A DNA stretch of 18,199 nt. Origin: an uncultured Bacilli bacterium. Lineage in GTDB: Bacteria > Bacillota_I > Bacilli_A > RF39 > UBA660. Position numbers and translations under genes: made by a program. The stretch is taken from the NCBI GenBank assembly GCA_944363755.1, contig CALVVC010000009.1, forward strand, positions 1 to 18,199, read 5' to 3'. The notes under the pieces are model-generated. The model ran no database searches. It was not told where the DNA came from and saw only the letters and a list, made by a program, of their open reading frames with translations. Below, in pieces: positions 1 through 6,311 of the stretch (positions are counted from its first letter, which is position 1; every line of letters starts with the position of its first letter).

Positions 1-170
1 TAAGAGAAGCTCAAACTAGAAAGATTAATTATACTTTAATACTTGGAGATAAAGAAAAAACTGATAATACTATTAGTTATAGATGTCATGGAAAGAAAGA
101 TACTACAACAGTTAATATAGATGAGTTTATTAATTTGCTAAAAGAAGAAATATCTACTAAAAAAATATAA
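1..170 (+). CDS. thrS: Threonyl-tRNA synthetase, C-terminal fragment (5' end outside window)
   Basis: Reading from base 3, the open frame gives about 55 residues beginning REAQTRKINYTLILGDKE and ending in a LLKEEI-type helix before a TAA stop at 168-170. This matches the end of the anticodon-binding domain of class II threonyl-tRNA synthetase, whose usual form is KIREAQ..KIPYMLVVGDKE..., then a DEF-x-LL-x-EI C-terminus. The enzyme charges tRNA-Thr in the cytoplasm. Only the last part of the gene is present, so nothing can be said about its catalytic core or its leader. A strong terminator follows directly, so thrS ends its transcription unit here. Confidence 0.88.
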   Translation, partial: REAQTRKINYTLILGDKEKTDNTISYRCHGKKDTTTVNIDEFINLLKEEISTKKI

Positions 171-208
171 GAGTTAGATTATTACTAATATTCTAACTTC
201 TTTTTTTT
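171..208 (+). terminator. Rho-independent terminator after thrS
   Basis: The arms AGTTAGA (172-178) and TCTAACT (192-198) form a 7-bp stem, extendable by a G.T pair. They are followed by C and eight T residues (201-208). The hairpin begins one base after the thrS stop codon. Confidence 0.85.
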
Positions 209-235
209 GACATATTATTTAGTAGGTGATAATTT

Positions 236-946
236 ATGTTGTTTAATTTATTTGATAGTCTTAGAGATTTCTTTACTTTTACAGCAAGTTATTCTAATCA
301 AGTCTTTAAAGAGCCATTATCAAAAGAAAAAGAAGAAGAATGTATTAAAAAAATGGAGGAAGGAGATAAGGAAGCTCGTAATAGTTTAATAGAACATAAT
401 CTTAGATTAGTCGCTCATATTGTTAAAAAGTTTGATTATAAAAATATAGATCAAGATGATCTTATTAGTGTTGGTACTATTGGTCTTATTAAAGGAGTAG
501 ATACCTTTGTTCCTAATAAAGGAAATCGTCTTACTACTTACTGTGCTAAATGTATTCAAAATGAAATATTAATGTATTTTCGCGCTAATAATAAAAATAA
601 TAAAAATATTTCTTTAAATGAGCCAGTGGGTTTTGATAAAGAAGGAAATGAAATATCAATCCTTGATGTTATAAAAGCACCACGTCCTGATTTTATAGAA
701 GAGATAAATTTAAAAGATAATGTTAAATTACTTAATTCTTATTTAAAAGTCTTAAGTAAAAGAGAAAGGGATATTATTGTTAAAAGATATGGTCTTTTGG
801 GAAGTGACTTATGGACTCAGAAACAGATTGCTAAAGAATTAAATATTTCTCGTAGTTATGTATCTCGTATTGAAAAAAGAGCTTTAACTAAGATACTTAG
901 AGAGTTTATTAAAAATAATAAGTATAATGATGTAGATTTTACTTAA
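236..946 (+). CDS. sigK: RNA polymerase sigma factor, sporulation sigma-K type
   Basis: This 236-residue sigma-70 family protein carries region 2 at about 46-116 (IEHNLRLVAHIVKKF, DLISVGTIGLIKGVDTF, CIQNEILMYFR) and region 4 at about 165-225 (helix-turn-helix SRSYVSRIEKRAL). These segments match sigma-K more closely than sigma-E. The hydrophobic N-terminus (residues 1-20), followed by YSNQVFKEPLS, resembles the pro-sequence and cleavage region of pro-sigma-K, which in Bacillus is cut by the SpoIVFB membrane protease. The gene is continuous, with no skin-like element splitting it. The start is the ATG at 236, five bases after the ribosome binding site AGGTGAT. A TTGACA lies at 207-212 but has no convincing -10. 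If functional, the protein directs late mother-cell sporulation genes; a role outside sporulation is possible if other spore genes are absent from the genome. Confidence 0.88.
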   Translation: MLFNLFDSLRDFFTFTASYSNQVFKEPLSKEKEEECIKKMEEGDKEARNSLIEHNLRLVAHIVKKFDYKNIDQDDLISVGTIGLIKGVDTFVPNKGNRLTTYCAKCIQNEILMYFRANNKNNKNISLNEPVGFDKEGNEISILDVIKAPRPDFIEEINLKDNVKLLNSYLKVLSKRERDIIVKRYGLLGSDLWTQKQIAKELNISRSYVSRIEKRALTKILREFIKNNKYNDVDFT

Positions 947-988
947 TAATACTAGTGTAATTACTTATTAGTTGATATACTAGTATTA
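947..988 (+). promoter_or_regulatory. Inverted repeat just before the deacetylase ribosome binding site
   Basis: Arms 947-959 and 976-988 pair over 13 bp with one G.T pair, around the 16-base loop 960-975; the core is AATACTAGT against ACTAGTATT. No T-tract follows, so it is not a typical terminator. Its 3' arm touches the ribosome binding site AGGTGGTGAT (988-997) of the next gene. It could limit translation, protect a processed mRNA end, or be a DNA operator; the sequence cannot decide between these. Confidence 0.5.
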
Positions 989-1005
989 GGTGGTGATATA
1001 TAGGT

Positions 1006-2406
1006 ATGAAAATTAAGAAAAGAAGATACTTTATTAATGAATATTTTATTAATATTATCGTTATTTTTGCAATAATTCTTATTAGTATTTTCTTTTTATT
1101 AGTTCCTAAAATATCAATAAACTCTCCATTAAAAGAAATAGTTAACATTGATTCACATTATTCTGATAATGGTATAACTATAAGTAATATTTTAGGAAAT
1201 AAAACTACTATGAAGCCTCTTTATGATATTAATACTAAAAAAGATAGAACATATAATATAAATTATACTTATAAAGATAATATTTTTACTTATCATATAC
1301 CTAAAGAAATTACTGTTAAAGATATAGAGAAACCTACTATTAAATTAAAGGGTGATAGAATAGAATATTATTGTCCTAATAAAGAGTATAAAGAACTTGG
1401 TTATAGTGCATATGATAATGTAGATAAAGATATAACTTCTAAAGTTAAAGTAGAAAGGTTAAAGAATAAAATTATTTATAGTGTGATAGATAGTAGTGGT
1501 AATAAAAGAGAAGTTATAAGAAAAATAGTTGCTAAAGATAAAGAGAAGCCTACTATTAAATTAAATGGTGAAGATAATATCTTTTTAGGGATAAATGATA
1601 TTTATATAGAAGAAAATGTAGTTGTTAGTGATAATTGTGATTTGGATATATCTAATAAAGTAGAAATTATTAATAATATAGATACTACTAAAGTAGGGGA
1701 TTATAAAGTTATTTATAAAGTAAAAGATACTAGTAATAATGAAAGTGAATTAATAAGAAATGTTAAAGTAAGAGATACTTTAAAACCTAATACTATTTAC
1801 CTTACTTTTGATGATGGTCCAAGAGATGGTACTACTGATGTAATTTTAGATATTTTAAAAGAAAAAGGTGTTAAAGCGACATTCTTTGTTACAATGAATG
1901 GAAGTGATTCTTTAATTAAGAGAATAGTTGATGAAGGGCACTCTATTGGTATTCATACTGCATCTCATAGATATGATATTATTTATGCATCAGTTGATAA
2001 TTATTTTAATGATTTAGAACAAGTTAAAGATAGAATTTATAATATAAGTGGTGTAGAAACTAAATTAGTTAGATTTCCAGGTGGGTCTAGTAATACTATT
2101 TCTAAAAAATATAAAGAAGGTATAATGACTACATTAGTTAATGATATCTTAAATAAAGGTTATCAATATTATGATTGGAATGTAGATAGTGGTGATGCAT
2201 CTTTTGCAACTAATCCTACTAAACTATATAATAGTGTTATTAATAGTATATCTCATGATAAGTATAATGTTATTTTGATGCATGATACTAAGACGTATAC
2301 AAGAGATGCTTTAAGTAAGATAATAGACTACTCTTTAACTAATGGATATAGTTTTGATTCAATAGATATTGATACTATGTTAGTAAGGCAAAGATTAAAT
2401 AACTAG
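1006..2406 (+). CDS. Membrane-anchored polysaccharide deacetylase with Ig-like repeats
   Basis: This 466-residue protein has a basic N-terminus (KIKKRR), one membrane helix at about 13-33, an extracytoplasmic stalk and a C-terminal NodB deacetylase domain from about 262 to 460. The stalk holds two clear Ig-like repeats of the DUF5011 kind (about 106-180 and 181-257), each starting EKPTIKL and ending in a V-x-D-S/T-S-G/N-N type strand, plus a less clear module at about 37-105. All NodB motifs are visible: TFDDGP at 267-272 (catalytic and metal Asp), HTASH at 317-321 (metal His pair), RFPGG at 356-360, YYDWNVDSGDA around 388-398 and LMHDT at 424-428. The enzyme should therefore be active on N-acetylated cell-wall sugars outside the membrane. 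It follows sigK by 59 bases, which suggests a cell-wall or cortex role during sporulation, but the substrate is inferred. Confidence 0.9.
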   Translation: MKIKKRRYFINEYFINIIVIFAIILISIFFLLVPKISINSPLKEIVNIDSHYSDNGITISNILGNKTTMKPLYDINTKKDRTYNINYTYKDNIFTYHIPKEITVKDIEKPTIKLKGDRIEYYCPNKEYKELGYSAYDNVDKDITSKVKVERLKNKIIYSVIDSSGNKREVIRKIVAKDKEKPTIKLNGEDNIFLGINDIYIEENVVVSDNCDLDISNKVEIINNIDTTKVGDYKVIYKVKDTSNNESELIRNVKVRDTLKPNTIYLTFDDGPRDGTTDVILDILKEKGVKATFFVTMNGSDSLIKRIVDEGHSIGIHTASHRYDIIYASVDNYFNDLEQVKDRIYNISGVETKLVRFPGGSSNTISKKYKEGIMTTLVNDILNKGYQYYDWNVDSGDASFATNPTKLYNSVINSISHDKYNVILMHDTKTYTRDALSKIIDYSLTNGYSFDSIDIDTMLVRQRLNN

Positions 2407-2453
2407 TATTAAATACTATTTTGGTATATACTAAATATATGAGGAGTAAGACT

Positions 2454-2969
2454 ATGAAATATTTACCAGATATTTATAAGAAAAATATCTTTTCAATTAA
2501 TTATGATAAATTAAAGAAAAGAGATATTAAATGTTTAATCTTTGATTTAGATAATACTCTAGCATTAATAGATTCTACTAAAGTAGATGATAAAGTTAGG
2601 AAGTTAATTACTAATTTAAAGAAAGATTTTTTAGTAATTATAGTTTCTAATAGTCCTAAAAAAAGGGTATCAACTTTTGGTAAAGATTTAGGAGTAGATT
2701 ACTATTCCTTTGCTTTAAAACCTACTATTAGGACACTTAAGAAAATTAAATCTAAATATAATTTAGAGTCTTGTAGTATTGCAATTATAGGGGATCAATT
2801 TATTACAGATATGGGATATGGTTATAAAGGTAAAATTACTAAAATATTTGTAGATCCTTTAGCAGTTAAAGATTTACATATTACTAATATTAATAGATAT
2901 TTAGAAGAGAAGATTATGTATAAATATAGTAAGAATAATCTTTTTAAGAAAGGAAAATATTATGGATAG
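2454..2969 (+). CDS. yqeG: YqeG family HAD-superfamily phosphatase
   Basis: This 171-residue protein is the size of Bacillus YqeG. HAD motif I is DLDNT at 31-35, with nucleophile Asp31 and acid/base Asp33. Motif II is in IVSNSP, the motif III lysine is in KPTIRTLKKI, and motif IV is GDQFITDM. Family members are class IIIA HAD phosphatases; the physiological substrate is not settled. The ATG at 2454 is preferred because GAGGAG (2441-2446) lies seven bases upstream, whereas earlier in-frame TTG and ATG codons (2421, 2439) lack such a site. A small imperfect hairpin (about 2404-2418) with only four T residues after it overlaps the previous stop and is too weak to call a terminator. The gene overlaps yqeH by eight bases, so the two are translationally coupled, as in Bacillus. 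Confidence 0.9.
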   Translation: MKYLPDIYKKNIFSINYDKLKKRDIKCLIFDLDNTLALIDSTKVDDKVRKLITNLKKDFLVIIVSNSPKKRVSTFGKDLGVDYYSFALKPTIRTLKKIKSKYNLESCSIAIIGDQFITDMGYGYKGKITKIFVDPLAVKDLHITNINRYLEEKIMYKYSKNNLFKKGKYYG

Positions 2970-3963
2970 TTGTAAGTATTGTCTTGGGTGTGGAGTTAAG
3001 CTTCAAGATGAGAATATCTTAGGGGAAGGTTATACTACTAGTTTAGATAAAGATTATTGTCAAAGATGTTTTAGAATTAAAAATTATGGAGAGTATCAAA
3101 TAGTTACTAAGAGTAATGATGAATATATAGAGATACTTAAAAGTGTAGGAGAGACTAAAGATTTAGTTCTTTATATAGTAGATTTACTTAATATAGAAGA
3201 AGATATTAATAATATTAGAAATATTATTCCTAATAAGATGATATTAGTCTTAAATAAAAGAGATGTGTTACCTAAATCAGTAAATGATGATAAATTAATA
3301 GATTATTTTAAAGATAATAATATCTTTGATAAAGTAATAGTTATAAGTAGTGAGAAAAACTATAATATAGATTATTTGTTAAAACAAATAAAACTATATC
3401 AGACTACTAATAATGTGTATGTAGTAGGACATACTAATGCTGGGAAAAGTACTTTAATTAATAAATTATTAAAGAATTATTCTACTAGTGATAGAGAACT
3501 TACTATATCACCTCTTCCTTCTACTACATTAAATACTGTAGAAATAGAGATTAATGAGTATTTAACACTTATAGATACACCAGGTTTAGTAGATAGTAGT
3601 AGTATAGTTAATTATATTAGTGATGAAGAGTTTAAGAAGATAAGTCCTAGAAAAGAGATTAAGCCTAAGACTTTTCAGGTAAGAAAAGGACAAAGTGTAA
3701 TAGTAGATAATTTCTTTAGAATAGATTATCAAGAAGGAGAAAGAAATAGTTTTACTTTTTATATGTCTAATGATTTAAAGATTAGGAGAATATCTAGTAA
3801 GCATGATAATTTAAAAGATTTACAGAAAAGGACATATGAGATAGGTTATGATGAAGATATATGTATTAATGGTTTAGGATTTATAAAGATGGTTAATAAA
3901 GGAGTTATTGATATATATTTAGATTCTAAAGTAAGTACTTATAAAAGAAGAAATTTAATATAA
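2962..3963 (+). CDS. yqeH: Ribosome biogenesis GTPase YqeH (circularly permuted)
   Basis: This 333-residue protein has an N-terminal zinc finger (CxxC near residues 4-10 and YCQRC at 32-36) and then a circularly permuted GTPase domain. The motif order is G4 (NKRD, 98-101), G5 (ISSEKN), G1 (GHTNAGKS, 156-163), G2 (the PSTTLNTV stretch) and G3 (DTPG, 205-208). This permuted order with a zinc finger is diagnostic for YqeH/NOA1-type proteins, which act in 30S subunit assembly. The C-terminal part (about 225-333) corresponds to the family's RNA- or protein-binding tail and is slightly shorter than in Bacillus (about 366 residues in total). The start at 2962 has AAAGGA upstream and overlaps the end of yqeG. 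Confidence 0.93.
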   Translation: MDSCKYCLGCGVKLQDENILGEGYTTSLDKDYCQRCFRIKNYGEYQIVTKSNDEYIEILKSVGETKDLVLYIVDLLNIEEDINNIRNIIPNKMILVLNKRDVLPKSVNDDKLIDYFKDNNIFDKVIVISSEKNYNIDYLLKQIKLYQTTNNVYVVGHTNAGKSTLINKLLKNYSTSDRELTISPLPSTTLNTVEIEINEYLTLIDTPGLVDSSSIVNYISDEEFKKISPRKEIKPKTFQVRKGQSVIVDNFFRIDYQEGERNSFTFYMSNDLKIRRISSKHDNLKDLQKRTYEIGYDEDICINGLGFIKMVNKGVIDIYLDSKVSTYKRRNLI

Positions 3964-3992
3964 TTGATATTTTGTAATATTTATAGTAAAAT
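3964..3992 (+). promoter_or_regulatory. Probable sigma-A promoter for frr
   Basis: TTGATA (3964-3969), a 17-base spacer and TAAAAT (3987-3992) each match the consensus at five of six positions. The predicted start near 3999 would place the ribosome binding site AAGGAG (3999-4004) at the very 5' end of the mRNA, which lowers confidence. Confidence 0.45.
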
Positions 3993-4012
3993 TTAGTTAA
4001 GGAGAAGATGTT

Positions 4013-4558
4013 ATGGATAATGAATTTATTAGAGATGTAGAAAATAAAATGAAAGGGGCTCTTAGTAACTTAGAGAAACGTTTTACTACAGTTAGAGCAG
4101 GACGAGCTAATCCTTCTAGTTTAGATGGTGTTATGGTTGATTATTATGGCTCTATGACGCCTTTAAAAAGTCTTGCTACTATATCAGTACCTGAAGCAAC
4201 TCAGTTATTAATTAAACCTTTTGATAAGGGATGTTTGGGTAATATTGAGAAAGCTATAAACTTAGCAAATTTAGGATATAATCCTTCTAATGATGGAGAA
4301 ACTATTAGAATAGTTATACCAGCTTTAACAGAAGAAAGAAGACGTGAACTTACTAAACAAGTTAAAGCTATGGCAGAGGAGGCTAAAGTATCTATTAGAA
4401 ATATTAGGCATGAAGCTAATCTTAAAATAGAAAAGATGGAACTTCCAGAGGATGAAGAAAAAGGTATGATGAAGGATGTTCAAGATCTTGTTAATGATTA
4501 TAATAAAGATATAGATAATATTTATAAAGATAAAGAAAAAGAATTAATGACTGTATAG
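4013..4558 (+). CDS. frr: Ribosome recycling factor
   Basis: This 181-residue protein is close to the usual 185 residues of RRF. It has the family signature RAGRANPSSLDGV near 28-40 and the long coiled helices with EERRRELTKQVK near 105-116. The C-terminal helix (DLVNDYNKDIDNIYKDKEKE) completes domain I. RRF works with EF-G to split post-termination ribosomes. The start has AAGGAG nine bases upstream. In Bacillus frr sits in a tsf-pyrH-frr-uppS series; here it follows yqeH and is not followed by uppS, so the locus has been rearranged. Confidence 0.96.
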   Translation: MDNEFIRDVENKMKGALSNLEKRFTTVRAGRANPSSLDGVMVDYYGSMTPLKSLATISVPEATQLLIKPFDKGCLGNIEKAINLANLGYNPSNDGETIRIVIPALTEERRRELTKQVKAMAEEAKVSIRNIRHEANLKIEKMELPEDEEKGMMKDVQDLVNDYNKDIDNIYKDKEKELMTV

Positions 4559-4559
4559 T

Positions 4560-4585
4560 AGTGTTTATCACTCTTTTTTCTTTTA
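4560..4585 (+). terminator. Weak terminator after frr
   Basis: AGTG (4560-4563) and CACT (4569-4572) pair around TTTAT, followed by C and six T residues, then CTTTT. The stem is only four strong base pairs with an imperfect extension, so readthrough into the next gene is likely. Confidence 0.4.
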
Positions 4586-4618
4586 GTCTAATATATTTTA
4601 TTAGAGGGGGTATTTATA

Positions 4619-5167
4619 ATGATGAGTAAAGAAAAGGTTGATTATCCTTTAGAAATAATGAAAGATAGAGAAAGACTTATCAATAAAGAAATAAGTGATA
4701 AAGGAGAAATATCTACTTATAATTATAATTTGTTATTAAAACAAATTATTGTAGATATTTATGATAGTATAGATAAATTAAAAGGGTGGAATAGTTTTAG
4801 TATTAAGGGGTCTTTAATATTAAGAAAAACATTAGGTATTTTTATACCTAAAAAAAGAGAACTAGGAAGAATGATAACTATAGGATTAGATAGAGTAGTA
4901 ATTGCTTTAGATAATTATAAAAGAGTTTTAGAAGGACTAGATATTGTTAATGATACGAGGAGTATTAGTGATTTAAAGATTTTAATAGAACAATTATATA
5001 ATGCGGAAGTTTATACTGATAATTATGATGATTATATGAATAATTTAATAGCTAGACATTTAACTAACTATTTAGATGGAGATTATAACTATAATTATAT
5101 AAAAGAAATGGATGATATTAGAGTAAGAATTATAGATTTGGAAAAGAAATATACTCTTAAGAAATAA
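4619..5167 (+). CDS. Hypothetical protein, family not recognised
   Basis: This 182-residue protein has no domain I can name. It is soluble, charged and probably mostly helical: a Lys/Glu-rich start (EKVDYPLEIMKDRERLINKE), a central moderately hydrophobic helix pair around KQIIVDIYDSIDKLKGWNSF and MITIGLDRVVIALDNYKRVL, and an Asp/Tyr/Asn-rich region (DGDYNYNYIKEMDD) before a basic tail. No signal peptide or membrane segment is seen. The ATG at 4619 is chosen because GAGGGGG (4604-4610) is eight bases upstream; the adjacent ATG at 4622 is less well spaced. Codon use matches the neighbours, so it looks resident rather than recently acquired. It may be cotranscribed with frr through the weak terminator. 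Its function cannot be inferred. Confidence 0.85.
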   Translation: MMSKEKVDYPLEIMKDRERLINKEISDKGEISTYNYNLLLKQIIVDIYDSIDKLKGWNSFSIKGSLILRKTLGIFIPKKRELGRMITIGLDRVVIALDNYKRVLEGLDIVNDTRSISDLKILIEQLYNAEVYTDNYDDYMNNLIARHLTNYLDGDYNYNYIKEMDDIRVRIIDLEKKYTLKK

Positions 5168-5218
5168 CTTTGTTATATAAATTAGAAAAGATTAGTGTTA
5201 GGTAAGGACATAAAAATG

Positions 5219-5244
5219 AGCTAAGTAATAATTATTACTTAGCT
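5219..5244. terminator. Perfect palindrome acting as shared bidirectional terminator
   Basis: AGCTAAGTAATAA is followed directly by its exact reverse complement, giving a perfect 26-base palindrome. It lies between two convergent genes, 51 bases after one stop and two bases after the other. On the minus strand the stem is followed by CATTTTTAT, and on the plus strand by ATTTAATAT. A two-sided terminator is the simplest reading, stronger for the minus-strand gene. Confidence 0.65.
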
Positions 5245-5246
5245 AT

Positions 5247-5930
5247 TTAATATGCAAATATAGATAGAAGTATTAAAGCACTATTATGTATTGCATGCAT
5301 TATAATTGATGGATATATACTTTTAGTATCATAGTAAGTTAAAGCGAAAAAGAAACCTAAACTACCATAAGGAATTATATATAGATACTCTAAGATATTA
5401 TTACTACCTATAACGTGTAATAAACCAAATATTAATCCTGAAAAAGTGGCAAATATCCATTTATTCTTAAATAGTTTAGATACTCCTTTCCTAAAGGTTA
5501 ACTCTTCGGCAATAGGTGCTAGAATACCTGCTGTAAATAACATTAAATATGGTGTAGAGTTAACTAAAGTTTGCACTGCTTCTTCATTACTAGAAGTATT
5601 TAAATTAGTTATTATACCTATCGCTATATTTGATATACACATAATCATAAGACCTATAAACCAATATTTGAAAGCTGTGTCCATATTTAATTTCCAATTA
5701 GCTTTAAAACTCTTAAATTCATTTTTTAATTCTTTAAAATATATAATTATTAATAATAATACTAATATTAAGTCTGTAAAGGTATTAACAATTGCTAAGT
5801 CCTCCATAGTATAATTATTAATATCAATATTAAACAAAGTAATAGGTATTACTTGTAAATAACTACTAATATAAAATATAAGAAATGTTAGTAATCCTTT
5901 AGCAATTTCTAATATTCTTTTTTTATTCAT
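5247..5930 (-). CDS. CPBP (CAAX/bacteriocin-processing) intramembrane metalloprotease
   Basis: This 227-residue, strongly hydrophobic protein has about six to seven membrane segments. The CPBP (ABI, PF02517-type) motifs are present: EELTFRKG at about 142-149 (paired Glu plus Arg), FGLLH ending at His172, and HAIHN at about 212-216. These residues form the glutamate/metal-type active site in the membrane. Family members process prenylated proteins, act in bacteriocin self-immunity, or cleave membrane proteins; the substrate here is unknown. The ATG at 5930 is chosen over an in-frame GTG at 5939 because AGGTG (minus strand) lies six bases upstream. Its promoter shares -35 bases with the divergent rimP-nusA promoter. 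Confidence 0.9.
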   Translation of the reverse strand: MNKKRILEIAKGLLTFLIFYISSYLQVIPITLFNIDINNYTMEDLAIVNTFTDLILVLLLIIIYFKELKNEFKSFKANWKLNMDTAFKYWFIGLMIMCISNIAIGIITNLNTSSNEEAVQTLVNSTPYLMLFTAGILAPIAEELTFRKGVSKLFKNKWIFATFSGLIFGLLHVIGSNNILEYLYIIPYGSLGFFFALTYYDTKSIYPSIIMHAIHNSALILLSIFAY

Positions 5931-5950
5931 CACTATCACCTACCTATATA

Positions 5951-5979
5951 ATAATATCATTAAATTAGTGTTTTGACAA
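5951..5979 (-). promoter_or_regulatory. Sigma-A promoter for the CPBP protease gene
   Basis: On the minus strand, TTGTCA (5974-5979) and TATTAT (5951-5956) are separated by 17 bases, each matching consensus at five of six positions. The -35 overlaps that of the plus-strand rimP promoter by five bases. Confidence 0.6.
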
Positions 5980-6001
5980 AAATAATTTTATATAGTATAA
6001 T
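5973..6001 (+). promoter_or_regulatory. Perfect-consensus sigma-A promoter for rimP-nusA-ylxR-infB
   Basis: TTGACA (5973-5978), exactly 17 bases, and TATAAT (5996-6001): both hexamers are perfect. Transcription should start near 6008 and drive the translation-factor operon. Confidence 0.9.
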
Positions 6002-6012
6002 TAACTCTAAGA

Positions 6013-6043
6013 AAGGAGTGAAGTTTAAAAGACTTCGCTCTTT
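6013..6043 (+). promoter_or_regulatory. 5'-terminal leader hairpin of the rimP-nusA operon
   Basis: GAGTGAAGT (6016-6024) pairs with ACTTCGCTC (6032-6040), extended outward by G.T and two A-T pairs to 12 bp, around a seven-base loop. It starts about five bases from the predicted transcript start. Only TTTAGTTTG follows, so termination would be partial at best. It may stabilise the mRNA 5' end or act as an attenuator. The rimP ribosome binding site AAGGAGG (6051-6057) lies just beyond it. Confidence 0.55.
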
Positions 6044-6061
6044 AGTTTGTAAGGAGGTATT

Positions 6062-6310
6062 ATGGAAAGTAAAGTTAAAGCTTTAGTTGAAGATTCTATT
6101 AAAGACTTAGGATTATTTGTAAGTAATGTTTATTATTCAACTTTAGAAGGAGTTAAATCTTTAAATATTGAACTTGATAGTGAAGATGTGATTGATGTTA
6201 ATAAAATAACAGAAGCGACTAAAATAATTAATCCTATTATGGATTCTAATAATTTATGTGATGATATTGATGTTTTGGATATTCATTCAAAAGAGAAGGG
6301 AGATGTTTAA
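6062..6310 (+). CDS. rimP: Shortened ribosome maturation factor RimP (N-terminal domain only)
   Basis: This 82-residue protein sits directly before nusA, the classical rimP position. Its fold pattern (helix VKALVEDSIKDLGLFVSNVYYSTLEGVKSLNIELDS split over two parts, then VIDVNKITEATKIINPIMDS) matches the RimP N-terminal domain, which usually reads LGYELVDVEY...LRVYID...V-x-ID-x-C-x-x-VSR. The family's C-terminal SH3-like domain (about 70 residues) and the EVSSPG junction motif are missing: the protein stops at IDVLDIHSKEKGDV. Normal RimP is about 150 residues and assists 30S assembly through S12. The start is clear, with AAGGAGG five bases upstream of ATG. The call rests on position and weak pattern similarity. 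Confidence 0.7.
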   Translation: MESKVKALVEDSIKDLGLFVSNVYYSTLEGVKSLNIELDSEDVIDVNKITEATKIINPIMDSNNLCDDIDVLDIHSKEKGDV

Positions 6311-6311
6311 A

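Noticed and set aside
207..235. TTGACA at 207-212 as a sigK promoter
   Set aside because: No acceptable -10 lies 16-18 bases downstream, and the start would fall on the start codon. A CATATTAT at 211-218 faintly resembles a sigma-K -10 but lies too close to the gene.
207..389. 60-codon frame overlapping the start of sigK
   Set aside because: It lies in another frame of a clear sigma-factor gene, is low in complexity and has no ribosome binding site.
939..1148. Minus-strand frame opposite the deacetylase start
   Set aside because: It mirrors the membrane-segment coding region of the real gene and has no ribosome binding site.
2404..2422. Hairpin TAGTATT/AATACTA after the deacetylase as a terminator
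   Set aside because: The real stem is only about five AT-rich pairs and just four T residues follow.
5446..5814. Plus-strand frame opposite the CPBP protease
   Set aside because: It is antisense to a gene with intact catalytic motifs, with no recognisable product.
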